Below, piece by piece: positions 1-9,142 of a DNA stretch of 33,817 nucleotides (the stretch's first letter is position 1; every line of letters starts with the position of its first letter). The DNA comes from Phycisphaerales bacterium. GTDB lineage: Bacteria; Planctomycetota; Phycisphaerae; Phycisphaerales; UBA1924. Both the position numbers and the translations under genes were made by a program. The stretch covers positions 1 to 33,817 of the forward strand of contig JAJDDI010000028.1 in NCBI GenBank assembly GCA_029260375.1, written 5' to 3'. The notes beneath the pieces were generated by a model. The model was not told the origin of the DNA. It worked only from the letters and a program-made list of their open reading frames with translations, and made no database searches.

Positions 1-252
<252 letters not shown>

Positions 253-271
253 TCGCGGCATCGAACATTCC

Positions 272-299
272 CGCCCCGCCGACGAGAGCCGGCGGGGCG
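272..299 (+). promoter_or_regulatory. Stem-loop between atpE and atpF
   Basis: A perfect 10-bp GC-only stem (272-281 pairing with 290-299) closes an 8-nt loop, 20 nt after the atpE stop. No T-run follows, so it is not a classic intrinsic terminator. By position it could stabilise the upstream atpE message, since subunit c is needed in many more copies than subunit b, or act as a processing or attenuation site. The structure is read directly; the role is inference. Confidence 0.6.
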
Positions 300-346
300 A
301 CTTGAGAAGTGACGCCGTGCGTAGCGCGGCAGGAAGAACGGAGCGG

Positions 347-1027
347 ATGATGATGCGGACCAAGCGACACCTCGCGTTCTCTGTCCTGGCCATGCTGCTG
401 CTCGCCTTGGCCCCGGCCTGGTCGAGCGTGACACGGGCCGCGAGCGCCGCCCCCGAGCAGACCGGGCACGTCGAGGGCGACAGGCACGCGGACACGGCCC
501 ACGCTGGCGACCACGGCGACCCCAGCCCCATCGCCACGCCCCAGCAGGGCGTGATCACGGGCGTCATGGCCATCATCGTCTTCGTCGCGGTCTTCGCGCT
601 GCTGTACGCGATGGTCTGGCCCAAGATCGCCGGCGGGCTCGACGAGCGGGCGAGCAAGATCCGCGACGAGATCGCCAGCGCCGAGGCCGCCCGCAAGCAG
701 GCCAAGATGGCGCTCGACGAGTACGAGAAGAGCCTGGCCGATGCGCGGGCCGAGGCCAACAAGATGCTCGAGGAGACCAAGGCCAAGCAGGGCGCCCTGG
801 CCGCGGAGCTGCGGGCCAAGGCCGACGTCGAGCTGGGCCAGATGCGCGAGCGCGCCATGCGTGATATCGACGCGGCGAAGAAGGCCGCCCTCAACGAGAT
901 CTACACCGAGTCGGTCAACCTCGCGACGATGATGGCGGGCAAGATCCTCGGGCGTGAGGTGTCCTCGAGCGACCAGGGGCGTCTGGTCGAGGAATCCCTC
1001 GCCGAGCTGGCGACCTCGCGCGGCTAA
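347..1027 (+). CDS. atpF: ATP synthase F0 subunit b with N-terminal signal peptide
   Basis: This 226-residue protein is the peripheral stalk subunit linking F0 to F1. Residues 69-91 form the expected membrane helix, ending in the family-typical VWPKI. They are followed by a long charged helix (about 95-205), rich in A/E/K/R, that would dimerise in the stalk. Unlike the E. coli protein, it starts with a signal-peptide-like segment (basic MMMRTKRH, hydrophobic 10-27, small residues around 31-35). A His/Asp-rich stretch (about 41-58) then precedes the membrane helix. ATG at 347 is chosen over upstream in-frame starts because AGGAAG (331-336) lies upstream and the signal peptide begins there. It is cotranscribed with atpE and atpH. 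Confidence 0.92.
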   Translation: MMMRTKRHLAFSVLAMLLLALAPAWSSVTRAASAAPEQTGHVEGDRHADTAHAGDHGDPSPIATPQQGVITGVMAIIVFVAVFALLYAMVWPKIAGGLDERASKIRDEIASAEAARKQAKMALDEYEKSLADARAEANKMLEETKAKQGALAAELRAKADVELGQMRERAMRDIDAAKKAALNEIYTESVNLATMMAGKILGREVSSSDQGRLVEESLAELATSRG

Positions 1028-1047
1028 CGCGGGAGAAGGAGAGGCCC

Positions 1048-1668
1048 ATGCCGCTGATCGAAACACACCCCGACGCCCTCGCCCGTGTCTACGCGACCAG
1101 CCTCTTTGAGCTGGCGGAGGCCAAGGGCGGTCGCGACAAGGTCGAGAGGACGCTCGGCGAGCTCGAAGAGGTTGTCGAGCTCGCGCGGCGCGACGCTCGC
1201 TTCAACGAGTTCCTGTCCTCCCGCGTGGTCAGCGCCGAGGCGCGCGACGCGTCGCTGCTCAAGATCTTCGGCGACGCGGCGACGGGGCTGACCCTCCGCT
1301 TCCTGCGCCTGCTCAACGACAAGGGGCGTCTGGGATCGCTGATCCCGATCGTCAACGCGTACGACACGATCGTGCAGGAGCGGTTCGGACGCGTCGAGGT
1401 CGACGTGGTGACCGCCAGCCCGGTGGACGCCGACGCGCTGCGTTCGATCAAGGACAAGCTCGCCCAGACGCTGGGCAAGGACGTGATCGTCCACCCGTAC
1501 ACGGACCCGACCATGATCGGCGGCGTCCGCCTGCGCCTCGGCGACCAGCTTGTTGACGCCTCCGTGGCGACCCGCCTGCGGAAGCTCCGCGATCAGCTTG
1601 GCGATTCGGGCGGCGCCCAGATCCGCGCCCGCTCGAGCCAGATCATCGATGACTCCGGACAGAACTGA
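1048..1668 (+). CDS. atpH: ATP synthase F1 subunit delta
   Basis: This 206-residue OSCP/delta-family protein caps the F1 head and connects it to the b stalk. The family pattern is visible: an N-terminal helical bundle starting ALARVYATSLFELA, the segment FLRLLNDKGRL at about residues 87-97, and the C-terminal beta-rich IGGVRLRLGDQLVDASV at about 156-172. A good Shine-Dalgarno stretch (GGAGAAGGAG, 1032-1041) precedes the ATG, and the gap from atpF is 20 nt. In most bacteria atpA follows; here pgk does, 50 nt downstream, so the F1 catalytic genes must be elsewhere. Confidence 0.93.
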   Translation: MPLIETHPDALARVYATSLFELAEAKGGRDKVERTLGELEEVVELARRDARFNEFLSSRVVSAEARDASLLKIFGDAATGLTLRFLRLLNDKGRLGSLIPIVNAYDTIVQERFGRVEVDVVTASPVDADALRSIKDKLAQTLGKDVIVHPYTDPTMIGGVRLRLGDQLVDASVATRLRKLRDQLGDSGGAQIRARSSQIIDDSGQN

Positions 1669-1718
1669 CCGGCCGAGGGCGCCCACTCGCCCCGGCGTGT
1701 GCAAAGGGAACGCCCGTC

Positions 1719-2924
1719 ATGCCCAAGAAGACCGTTGAATCGCTCGATGTCGCCGGCAAGCGTGTGCTCGTCCGCGTGGACTTCAACGTCCCCATGGACG
1801 GCATGAGCATCGCCGACGACCGGCGTATCCAAGCCGCGATCCCCACGATCAAGAGCGTGATCGGGCGGGGCGGGCGTGCCGTGCTCATGAGCCACCTCGG
1901 GCGTCCCAAGGGCGAGGGCTTCGAGGAGTCGTTCTCCCTCGCGCCCGTCGCCGCGCGTCTGAGCGAACTGCTCGAACGCCCGGTCGCGTTCCCCTCGCAC
2001 GACAGCGTGGACGCGGACGCCGCGAACGCCGTCGCGGCGATGAAGGACGGCGACGTCCTCCTGCTCGAGAACCTCCGCTTCAACAAGGGCGAGAAGGCCG
2101 GCGATCTCGGTTTCGCGTCCAAGCTCGCCGCGTACGGCGACGCCTACGTCAATGACGCCTTCGGCGCCTGTCACCGCTCGGACGCCTCCATGGTCACGCT
2201 CCCGACCGAGATGGGCGCCAAGCCCCGCGTGGTCGGCCTGCTTGTCGAGAAGGAGCTGAACTTCCTCTCGGGCGTGCTGGCCGAACCCAATCGCCCGTTC
2301 GTCGTCGTCCTGGGAGGGGCCAAGGTCTCGGACAAGATCGGCGCGATCGAGCAGCTCATGCCCAAGGCCGACGCCATCCTCATCGGCGGCGCCATGGCCT
2401 ACACCTTCATCAAGGCCCTGGGCAAGAACGTTGGGACCAGCCGCGTCGAGGAGGACCGCGTCAAGGACGCGCACCGGATGATCGAGCAGGCCGCCAACAC
2501 GGGCGTGGACCTGCACCTGCCCGTCGATCACGTCTGCTCGACCGCGTTCACCGAGGACGCGGGCGACATCGAGGTCTTCGACGACGAGATCAGGGACGGC
2601 TACATGGGCCTGGACATCGGGCCCAAGACGCAGATCAAGTTCGCGTCCGTCATCTCGGGCGCCAAGACAATCGTCTGGAACGGGCCCATGGGCGTGTTCG
2701 AATGGGCTCCCTTCCGCGTGGGCACGAAGATGGTCGGGACCGCCATCGCCGACGCCACGGCCTCGGGCGCGACCACCATCGTCGGCGGGGGCGACTCCGC
2801 GGCCGCCGTGGACGAGTTCAAGCTCGGCGACCGCATGTCCCACGTCTCCACCGGCGGCGGCGCCAGCCTCCAGATGCTCGAGGGACGCCCGTTCAAGGCG
2901 CTCGAGCTGATCGAGGACGCCTAA
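1719..2924 (+). CDS. pgk: Phosphoglycerate kinase
   Basis: This 401-residue enzyme interconverts 1,3-bisphosphoglycerate + ADP and 3-phosphoglycerate + ATP in cytoplasmic glycolysis. All the signatures are present in order: RVDFNVP (19-25), SHLGRPKG, LLENLRFNKGEK, YVNDAFGACHR, VLGGAKVSDKI, the nucleotide-site WNGPMGVFEW, and the C-terminal VGGGDSAAAV. The length is normal for bacterial PGK. AAAGGGA (1703-1709) serves as ribosome binding site. It lies 50 nt after atpH on the same strand and may be cotranscribed with the ATP synthase genes. Its stop TAA shares bases with the stop of the convergent mscS gene. Confidence 0.98.
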   Translation: MPKKTVESLDVAGKRVLVRVDFNVPMDGMSIADDRRIQAAIPTIKSVIGRGGRAVLMSHLGRPKGEGFEESFSLAPVAARLSELLERPVAFPSHDSVDADAANAVAAMKDGDVLLLENLRFNKGEKAGDLGFASKLAAYGDAYVNDAFGACHRSDASMVTLPTEMGAKPRVVGLLVEKELNFLSGVLAEPNRPFVVVLGGAKVSDKIGAIEQLMPKADAILIGGAMAYTFIKALGKNVGTSRVEEDRVKDAHRMIEQAANTGVDLHLPVDHVCSTAFTEDAGDIEVFDDEIRDGYMGLDIGPKTQIKFASVISGAKTIVWNGPMGVFEWAPFRVGTKMVGTAIADATASGATTIVGGGDSAAAVDEFKLGDRMSHVSTGGGASLQMLEGRPFKALELIEDA

Positions 2925-3970
2925 GCCGCAGACTCACGATCCCCGTCCTGCTCGCCCGACCCGGTGTCCGTCCGGACCCGAGCCGCGTTGCGGAAGTTGA
3001 TGTCCCGCTGCGGGAACGGGATCTCGATGCCCGCCTCGTCCAGCGCGTCCTTGATCGCCAGGACCGTGTTCGTGCGCACGGGCAGGTACTCCCGGCTCTC
3101 GCAGAAGACGCGGACCTCGTAGTTGATCGACGAGTCGCCGAAGTCGGTGAGGATCACGCTGGGCGGCTCCTTGTCCGACCGATCCTCGACGTTCCGGGCG
3201 GCGGTCTCGAGCACCTCCAGGGCACGGTGTAGATCCGTGTCGTACGCGACGCCCACGGGCACGTCAATACGTCGCAGCTCCGTGTCCGTGAAGTTCTCGA
3301 TCTTGTTCGACAGCACCTCGGAGTTGGGCAGGATGACCGTCTTGCGCTCGAACGTTCGGACGTGGGTGTAGAAGATCCCGATCTCGATCACCTCGCCGAA
3401 CTCGTCGTCGAGCTCGACCCAGTCCCCCAGCTTGATCGGACGCAGCAGCAGGAGCATCACCCCCGCGGCGATGTTGGACAGCGATCCCTGCATCGCCAGC
3501 CCGATGGCCAACCCCGCGGCGCCGATGACGGCCGCCAGGCTCGTCGTCCGCACGCCCAGGATCTCGAACGCGATCGGGATCGCGATGATCCACACCGCGT
3601 ACCTGGCGATCTTGCCCAGGAAGCACGCCACGGTCTCCTCGAGCCCGATCCGGTCCAGGCCCGCCCGCGTGAGCTTTGAGACCCATCGGCTCACGAGCAT
3701 CACGACCACCACCAGCACGACCAGCGCGACGATCGCCTGCCCGATCTCCAGCAGCATGGGCCCGAACGTCTCGATCCCGTTGGAGAGCGTGGGGTTATCG
3801 ATGAACGCGCTCAGGCGGTCGCCGAACGAGTCGAACGACGCGGCGACGGTGGACGTGATCTCGGCGGCGGGGCTTTCCGCCCCCGCGCCGGGCATCACCG
3901 CATCGCTGGGTGGCGCCCCAGTCCCGGGCGGCGCGCCGCCCCCGCCTGCGCTTTGTGTCTGCATCCACAT
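2921..3970 (-). CDS. MscS-family mechanosensitive ion channel
   Basis: This 349-residue small-conductance mechanosensitive channel would be an inner-membrane osmotic safety valve. A Gly/Pro-rich, poorly conserved N-terminus (1-40) is followed by membrane helices at about 71-93 and 117-139. The pore-lining TM3 signature (TSLAAVIGAAGLAIGLAMQG, about 143-162) leads into SNIAAGVMLLLLRPIKLGDWVEL. The beta domain contains VILPNSEVLSNKIENF, typical of the family, and a charged tail ends the protein. The start at 3970 is supported by a TANNNT -10 hexamer 6 nt upstream. Its stop TAG overlaps the pgk stop by 4 nt. I cannot assign the exact MscS subfamily. Confidence 0.93.
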   Translation of the reverse strand: MWMQTQSAGGGGAPPGTGAPPSDAVMPGAGAESPAAEITSTVAASFDSFGDRLSAFIDNPTLSNGIETFGPMLLEIGQAIVALVVLVVVVMLVSRWVSKLTRAGLDRIGLEETVACFLGKIARYAVWIIAIPIAFEILGVRTTSLAAVIGAAGLAIGLAMQGSLSNIAAGVMLLLLRPIKLGDWVELDDEFGEVIEIGIFYTHVRTFERKTVILPNSEVLSNKIENFTDTELRRIDVPVGVAYDTDLHRALEVLETAARNVEDRSDKEPPSVILTDFGDSSINYEVRVFCESREYLPVRTNTVLAIKDALDEAGIEIPFPQRDINFRNAARVRTDTGSGEQDGDRESAA

Positions 3971-3976
3971 GCAAGG

Positions 3977-3982
3977 AAGCTA
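3977..3982 (-). promoter_or_regulatory. -10 element (TAGCTT) for mscS, leaderless
   Basis: TAGCTT fits TANNNT and ends 6 nt before the ATG, which would place transcription initiation at the start codon. There is no clear Shine-Dalgarno at useful spacing. Confidence 0.5.
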
Positions 3983-4040
3983 GGCGCCGCCCGGCATGAA
4001 TTGCGTATGAGCGAGCTTTCATGCTCGCCGGCGTGTCGGA

Positions 4041-5057
4041 CTACCCCAGGTCGTTCTCTAACACGATGCGGTAGCGGGCCTTGCCGTCGCGGAGGTGTTG
4101 CAGCGCGTCGTTGACCTGCGACATCTTGTAGTGCTCGGTCACCGGCGCGATGCTGTGGCGGGCGCAGAAGTCGAGCATGTCGATGGTCGTCCCAGGGCTG
4201 CCCACGGGCGAGCCGGAGATCGACCGCTGCCCGAAGATCATCGGCATCGAGTTGAACGGGATCGGCTCCATCACGACGCCCACCACGTGCAGGCGCCCTC
4301 TGGGCGAGAGCGCGTTGCAGTACGCGTCCCAGTTCAGCGGCACGTTCACGGTGGACATGATGAAATCGTGACGCCCGGCCTCGCCCTCCAACGCCTTGTC
4401 GGAGCGTGAGTCCACGCACCGGTGGGCGCCCATGCGTTTGGCCTCGTCCATCTTCGACTCGCTGGAGGTGAACGCCGTGACCTCGCACCCCCACTTGCTC
4501 AGGAACTGCAGCGCCAGGTGCCCGAGCCCGCCGATGCCGATAACGCCCACTCGATCGGTTGGCCTGACACCGAACTGGGTGATGGGGTTGAAGACCGTCA
4601 GCCCGCCGCAGAAGAGCGGCCCGACCTTGGCGTTCTCCAACGCGTCCGGGATCGGGATGGCCCACTGGGCGGAGGTGCGGACGACGTCACCGAACCCGCC
4701 GTGCCGCCCGACGAGGGTGATCTCGGAGCTTGGGCAGAGGTTGTGGTCGCCCCCGACGCACTGTCGGCAGGTCATGCAGCAGCCGGAGATCGCGCCCAGG
4801 CCGACCCGCTGCCCGATCTCGAGGTGCTTGACCATCTCGCCCTTGGCCGCGACCGTGCCCACGACCTCGTGCCCGGGCACGAGCGGGTACGTGGACATGC
4901 CCCACTCGTCGTTGAGCATGGAGAGGTCGGTGTGGCAGATGCCGCAGTGCGTCACGGCGATATCGACGTCGTTGGGCCCGGGCTCGGACAGGTCGTACTC
5001 GAACCGCTCGAGCGGGGCGCCCGCATTCTTGGCGGCCATAGCGTGGACGGTGGTCAT
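4041..5057 (-). CDS. Zinc-dependent alcohol dehydrogenase, cinnamyl-alcohol/YahK type
   Basis: This 338-residue medium-chain dehydrogenase would reduce aldehydes or oxidise alcohols with NAD(P)(H) in the cytoplasm. The catalytic zinc ligands are visible: C38 in CGICHTD, H63-E64 in GHEVVG, and C150. The structural zinc set is C94, C97, C100 and C108. The nucleotide-binding motif GIGGLGH is at 174-180. Overall it resembles the YahK/CAD family, usually NADPH-dependent aldehyde reductases; substrate is unknown. A strong Shine-Dalgarno (GGAGGAG) precedes the ATG. It starts 33 nt after mutL on the same strand, so it may be cotranscribed with mutL, though TAGCAT straddling the mutL stop could be its own -10. 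Confidence 0.93.
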   Translation of the reverse strand: MTTVHAMAAKNAGAPLERFEYDLSEPGPNDVDIAVTHCGICHTDLSMLNDEWGMSTYPLVPGHEVVGTVAAKGEMVKHLEIGQRVGLGAISGCCMTCRQCVGGDHNLCPSSEITLVGRHGGFGDVVRTSAQWAIPIPDALENAKVGPLFCGGLTVFNPITQFGVRPTDRVGVIGIGGLGHLALQFLSKWGCEVTAFTSSESKMDEAKRMGAHRCVDSRSDKALEGEAGRHDFIMSTVNVPLNWDAYCNALSPRGRLHVVGVVMEPIPFNSMPMIFGQRSISGSPVGSPGTTIDMLDFCARHSIAPVTEHYKMSQVNDALQHLRDGKARYRIVLENDLG

Positions 5058-5090
5058 CGGTCGTCTCCTCCGCCGCGGCGGGCGGGCATG

Positions 5091-7088
5091 CTACCTGCGG
5101 TCAAACAGCTTCTCCAGCTCCTCGATCGTAAGGCGGACCGTCGTCGCCCGTCCATGCGGGCAGGAGCCGGACCGCTCGACCCGCTCGCGCAGGGAGATCA
5201 GCTCGCTGAGCTCGTCGTCCGACAGCGCGTCGCCCGCCTTGACCGCGGCCTTGCACGCCATCATGTCCAGCACCTCGTGCAGGGCCGCCTCGGAGTCCGC
5301 CACGCCCGGCTGCCCCTTGCCCCCACCCGTCGTCAGGCCCGGCAGCCCCTCGCGCTCGACGCGTTCGAGCAGGTCGCCCATGAAATCGACGGGGTCCACC
5401 TTCCGGGAGAACAGCAGGCTCGGGAAGCTGTGCACCGCGACGCTCGCGGGCCCCAGCGGGTCGGCGTCGATGCCCAGGCGGCCGAGGAGTGGCTTGAGCG
5501 ATTCGAGCATCTCCACGGCCGCGGGGGCCGCGGGGACGACCGCGGGCGTGAGCAGGCGCTGCGTCTCGAGCGCGATCGGCTCGCCCTCGGGCGAGGTCAC
5601 GCGGGCGAGGAGCTTCTCGAACATCACCCGCTCGTGCAGCGCGTGCTGGTCGATGAGCACGATGCCCGACTCGTCCTCGGTCACCAGATAAGACCGATGG
5701 ATCTGCAGGACCTTCGGCGCCTTGCGGATGGCGACGGGCTCGGGCGACGGACGGGGCGGGGAGAACGTGGGCGATCCGGCGCAAGGCTCGCTGGGAAGCG
5801 TGTCCTCGTCCTGAGGCGAGCCCGAGTCCTCCATCGCCTCGCGGATCACGTCGTAGCTCAGGCGCCCGCCGGTGCTCTCGGGCAGGTCGCGGGTGAAGAC
5901 CTCGGCGAAGCGCTTGGGCTCGATCGTCGGGGCGCCCCCGCCACCCCCACGCCCACCAACCCGCTCGTGGGGCGCCAGGATCGCCGTATCGTTGGTCCCG
6001 CCCAGGCTTGGGTTCCGCTCGGCGGCGGACGGCGTCAGATCTTGCGCCCGCAGCGCGTCGCGCACGGCGTGCAGCACCGCCTGGTGCACCATCGACTGGT
6101 CCCGGAACCGGACTTCCAGCTTCGCGGGGTGGACATTGACGTCCACGCCCTCGGGCGACATCTCGATCATGAGGACCGCCGTGGGGTGGCGCCCGGGCTC
6201 GATCAGGCCCCGGTACCCCTCACGCAGCGCGTGCTGGATGGTCTTGTCCTTGATCGCCCGCCCGGAAAGAAACACGTGCTGGGCCCGGGCGGTGGCGCGG
6301 GCGATGGTGGGCAGCCCGACCAGGCCCCACAGCGCGATGCCGCGGGCGTCGTCGTACTGATCGATGCCGACCTCGATGAGCTGCGTGTCCAGCTCCCGCC
6401 CCAGGATCTCGAGCACCCGCGTCCGCGGCGACTGGTCGGGCGCCAGGTCCAGCACCTTCCGCCCGTCGCTGGTGACGATGAACGCGATCCGCGGGTGCGC
6501 CATCGCCAGGTTGCGGATCCATTCCATGCAGCGCGTCTGCTCGGTCTGCGGCGTCCTCAAAAACTTCCGGCGGGCGGGGGTGTTAAAGAACAGGTTCCGC
6601 GCCTCAATGGTCGTCCCGGGCGGGCGCGACGCGGGGCGGGGCTCGCCCTGCTCGTCGCCAGAGGCCTCGATCACGAACGCCTCGTCCGCGTCGTGCGTCC
6701 GTGAGAGGATCGACATCCGCGCGATCGACGCGATCGACGCCAGCGCCTCGCCCCGGAAGCCCTTGGTCGAGATCCGGTCCAGATCGTCGGCCTGCCTGAT
6801 CTTGCTTGTCGCGTGCGGCGCCAGGGCCAGGGGCAGCTCCTGGGGAGGGATGCCACACCCGTCGTCGGCGATGCGGATCAGCTCGATCCCGCCGCGCTCC
6901 AGATCGATCGTGATCCGCGAGGCGCCCGCGTCGATCGAGTTCTCGACGAGTTCTTTGACGACCGACGCCGGGCGCTCGATCACCTCGCCCGCGGCGATCT
7001 GGTTCACGAGCAGGGTCGCGAGCTTCTGGATGGAGCGGCGACCCGCGCGGGCCTCGTCCGTGAGCTGTGAGCCGGCGTCCGTGGGCAT
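5091..7088 (-). CDS. mutL: DNA mismatch repair protein MutL with endonuclease site
   Basis: This 665-residue protein couples MutS mismatch recognition to strand removal. The N-terminal GHKL ATPase shows its three motifs: KELVENSIDAG (45-55, catalytic E46), DDGCGI (75-80) and STKGFRGEALASI (107-119). The transducer domain includes VDVNVHPAKLEVRF. A low-complexity linker with a Gly run follows. The C-terminal domain carries the endonuclease metal motif DQHA-x2-E-x4-E from D480, plus ACKAAVKAGD and CPHGRA, so it is the nicking, MutH-independent type as in Bacillus (family knowledge). The start at 7088 sits 6 nt after TAAACT with no Shine-Dalgarno. It is divergent from the HIT gene. Confidence 0.97.
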   Translation of the reverse strand: MPTDAGSQLTDEARAGRRSIQKLATLLVNQIAAGEVIERPASVVKELVENSIDAGASRITIDLERGGIELIRIADDGCGIPPQELPLALAPHATSKIRQADDLDRISTKGFRGEALASIASIARMSILSRTHDADEAFVIEASGDEQGEPRPASRPPGTTIEARNLFFNTPARRKFLRTPQTEQTRCMEWIRNLAMAHPRIAFIVTSDGRKVLDLAPDQSPRTRVLEILGRELDTQLIEVGIDQYDDARGIALWGLVGLPTIARATARAQHVFLSGRAIKDKTIQHALREGYRGLIEPGRHPTAVLMIEMSPEGVDVNVHPAKLEVRFRDQSMVHQAVLHAVRDALRAQDLTPSAAERNPSLGGTNDTAILAPHERVGGRGGGGGAPTIEPKRFAEVFTRDLPESTGGRLSYDVIREAMEDSGSPQDEDTLPSEPCAGSPTFSPPRPSPEPVAIRKAPKVLQIHRSYLVTEDESGIVLIDQHALHERVMFEKLLARVTSPEGEPIALETQRLLTPAVVPAAPAAVEMLESLKPLLGRLGIDADPLGPASVAVHSFPSLLFSRKVDPVDFMGDLLERVEREGLPGLTTGGGKGQPGVADSEAALHEVLDMMACKAAVKAGDALSDDELSELISLRERVERSGSCPHGRATTVRLTIEELEKLFDRR

Positions 7089-7094
7089 CGGGGC

Positions 7095-7100
7095 AGTTTA
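7095..7100 (-). promoter_or_regulatory. -10 element (TAAACT) for mutL, leaderless
   Basis: TAAACT on the minus strand ends 6 nt before the mutL ATG, so the predicted transcript starts at or next to the A of ATG. The purine-poor spacer (GCCCCG) rules out a Shine-Dalgarno. Confidence 0.55.
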
Positions 7101-7145
7101 GGTCGGGCTTTCGCACCGGTACGAACCGACAGGCCGACGCGTGAG

Positions 7146-7151
7146 TATCCT
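7146..7151 (+). promoter_or_regulatory. -10 element (TATCCT) for the HIT gene, leaderless
   Basis: TATCCT ends 5 nt before the ATG at 7157. The context GAGTATCCTC recurs almost identically ahead of trpD. No Shine-Dalgarno is present. Confidence 0.55.
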
Positions 7152-7156
7152 CCGGC

Positions 7157-7582
7157 ATGAGCGAAGACAGCATTTTCAGCAAGATCATCCGCGGCGAGAT
7201 CCCGGCCCAGAAGCTCTACGAGGACGAGGGCGTCATCGCCATCCTCGACATCAACCCGCTGAGCGAGGGGCACACGCTCGTGATCCCCAAGGAACCGGCG
7301 TCCACGATGGACGAGCTCAGCGACGATTCTGCCGCGGCCCTCGGGCGGGCGCTGCCCCGCATCTGCCGGGCGATCATGATGGCCACGGGCGCCACCTCGA
7401 CCAACATCCTCCAGAACAACGGCAAGAGCGCCGGGCAGGAGGTGGACCACGTCCACGTCCACGTCATCCCGCGCTTCGCCGACCGGTCCTCTGGAGCTGG
7501 CCTGAGCAAGACCTGGACACCCGGGAAACTCAACGCCGACGAGGGAGCGGACCTGGGGCGAAAGATCGCCCGCCTGCTCTGA
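7157..7582 (+). CDS. HIT-family nucleotide hydrolase/transferase
   Basis: This 141-residue histidine triad protein belongs to a family that acts on phosphoramidate or adenylylated nucleotides (HINT-like). The triad HVHVHVIPR is at 98-106, with histidines 98, 100 and 102. The N-terminal IFSKIIRGEIPAQKLYED and the segment HTLVIPKEP at 39-47 are typical of HINT/HIT proteins. Length is normal. The physiological substrate cannot be read from sequence. It is divergent from mutL (68 nt between starts) and its stop lies 3 nt from the stop of the convergent PH-domain gene. Confidence 0.95.
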   Translation: MSEDSIFSKIIRGEIPAQKLYEDEGVIAILDINPLSEGHTLVIPKEPASTMDELSDDSAAALGRALPRICRAIMMATGATSTNILQNNGKSAGQEVDHVHVHVIPRFADRSSGAGLSKTWTPGKLNADEGADLGRKIARLL

Positions 7583-7585
7583 TGG

Positions 7586-9142
7586 CTACCAGCGGAGCTC
7601 GGTGTCCGCCGCCCGACCGCTCAGCGCACGGTAGAGCCGGTCGGCCGTGGCGCGCTCGAGGTACTTGATCCGGATCCGCCGCCCCGCGGCGCCCGCGCCC
7701 GCGGTGTCCACGTCCAGCGTCGCCATGCCCTTGTTGCGGTCGAACGGAGACTCTTCGACCGAGACGGTCTGCACCTTGTCGAAGAAGGTGACGGTGGTGC
7801 TGCGCGTCAGCACGCCGCGCCGATGGGCGATGCCCCCGTCGAAGACCGCCCAGGCGGTCCGCTTGATGTCCAGCCATCCGTGCAGGGTGAGCAGGGCGAG
7901 CAGCGTCGGGATCGCGATGAAACCCGCCGTGCGTGAGAAGAGCAGGATCAGCAGCCCGATCGACAGCGCGTAGACGATATCGAGCTTGATCGCCCGGCGC
8001 ATCGCCCCGGGCGCCAGTGGCTTCCAGTCCAGCTCTTCGAAGCGCACGCGGGGGACCAGCTCGTCGAGGATCTCCGGCACCCGGGCCGTGGGCAGAATGG
8101 GGACGAACCAGCGCTGCCCGATGATCTTTTTCTGCTCGGCCTCGGCGCTGCCGCTGGCCGTCTCGATCCGGACACTCACGCGGTCAAAGTACCGATGGAT
8201 CGGGGTCTGGATCACGCTCACGAGCTGGATGCGCCGGCGCGGGACGGTCGCGGTCAGGCGGGTCAGCAGGCCGCAGGTCAGGCGGAGACTCTCGCTGGTT
8301 TCCACGAGGCGGAACGCGTACAGACGCACGACCGTCCAGACGATGGAGACGACGATCAGCAGCAGCGGCACGCTGACGATCACAAGCGCCGCGATGATCG
8401 CCATCTGCCACGTGGGCGTGACGTCCGAGACCGCCTGGATCCGCCCGCGGATGTCGATCCGCTCGAAGATCCCGAACTCCCACATCAGGCCGACCAGCAC
8501 CGCCGCGATCGCGGCGCCGCGCATCGACACCAGCCCCAGCTTGATCAGCTCGGGCAGGTCCAGCGTCAGGATCTCCCGCTCGGTCGGCGCCTCCTCGGTG
8601 TGCCCGACCTCCAGCCCCGGTTCGCCCGTCGCCCGGCTCTGTGCCCGGCGCAGACTCGCCCGCAACGACTCGACGTCGCCCCTGGCCAGCACCCGGAGTA
8701 CGGCCTCGGGCTCCTTGCCCCCCGCCGTCTCGATGCGGACCTCCGCCACCCCCAGCGCCCGGTGCAGCGGCCCCTGCTTCTGATCGACCGAGTGGATGCG
8801 GTCCACCTCGATGTGCCTGGCCCGCTTGAAGATCAGCCCGGATGTCACCAGCAGCTCGCTGCCCCGGAGGCGGTAGCGGAACGTCAGGTACTGGAACACC
8901 TCGTAGACCGCGCTGGGCACGATCAGCAGCAGCAGCCACGCCTGCCAGCGCTGCCACCCCGACCCGCTCGATGCGAACAGCACCGCGAGCGCGGGGATGA
9001 TCATCGCCCGTGCGTGGGGCACGACCCGGAACACCACGCTGCTGATGTGCAACCGCCCCGGCGCGTCATCGGTCGGCGCATCGGGGATCGGCGCCTCGGG
9101 AGGCGTGCTCTCGATGGGGTCGGTCGGCGCCTCAGACTCCAT
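7586..9142 (-). CDS. Membrane protein with three bacterial PH (bPH2) domains, YdbT-like
   Basis: This 518-residue protein resembles Bacillus YdbT. It has three copies of a unit in which membrane segments precede a bPH2 (DUF304) beta domain. The repeats are recognisable as 'tsGL/rGVL...rhIevdRIhsV...P..R..g...v.I.TAgG': about 90-165, about 270-345 (CGLLTRLTATVPRRRIQLVS) and about 435-510 (RRGVLTRSTTVTFFDKVQTV). Hydrophobic segments fall around 40-80, 190-270 and 385-415. The function of this family is not well defined; membrane stress roles are reported for Bacillus members. It starts within the end of the preceding PH-domain gene (11-nt overlap), a common paired arrangement. Confidence 0.88.
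   Translation of the reverse strand: MESEAPTDPIESTPPEAPIPDAPTDDAPGRLHISSVVFRVVPHARAMIIPALAVLFASSGSGWQRWQAWLLLLIVPSAVYEVFQYLTFRYRLRGSELLVTSGLIFKRARHIEVDRIHSVDQKQGPLHRALGVAEVRIETAGGKEPEAVLRVLARGDVESLRASLRRAQSRATGEPGLEVGHTEEAPTEREILTLDLPELIKLGLVSMRGAAIAAVLVGLMWEFGIFERIDIRGRIQAVSDVTPTWQMAIIAALVIVSVPLLLIVVSIVWTVVRLYAFRLVETSESLRLTCGLLTRLTATVPRRRIQLVSVIQTPIHRYFDRVSVRIETASGSAEAEQKKIIGQRWFVPILPTARVPEILDELVPRVRFEELDWKPLAPGAMRRAIKLDIVYALSIGLLILLFSRTAGFIAIPTLLALLTLHGWLDIKRTAWAVFDGGIAHRRGVLTRSTTVTFFDKVQTVSVEESPFDRNKGMATLDVDTAGAGAAGRRIRIKYLERATADRLYRALSGRAADTELRW

Noticed and set aside
4422..6704. 760-codon open frame antisense to the alcohol dehydrogenase and mutL
   Set aside because: It spans two well-supported genes on the opposite strand and shows no domain.
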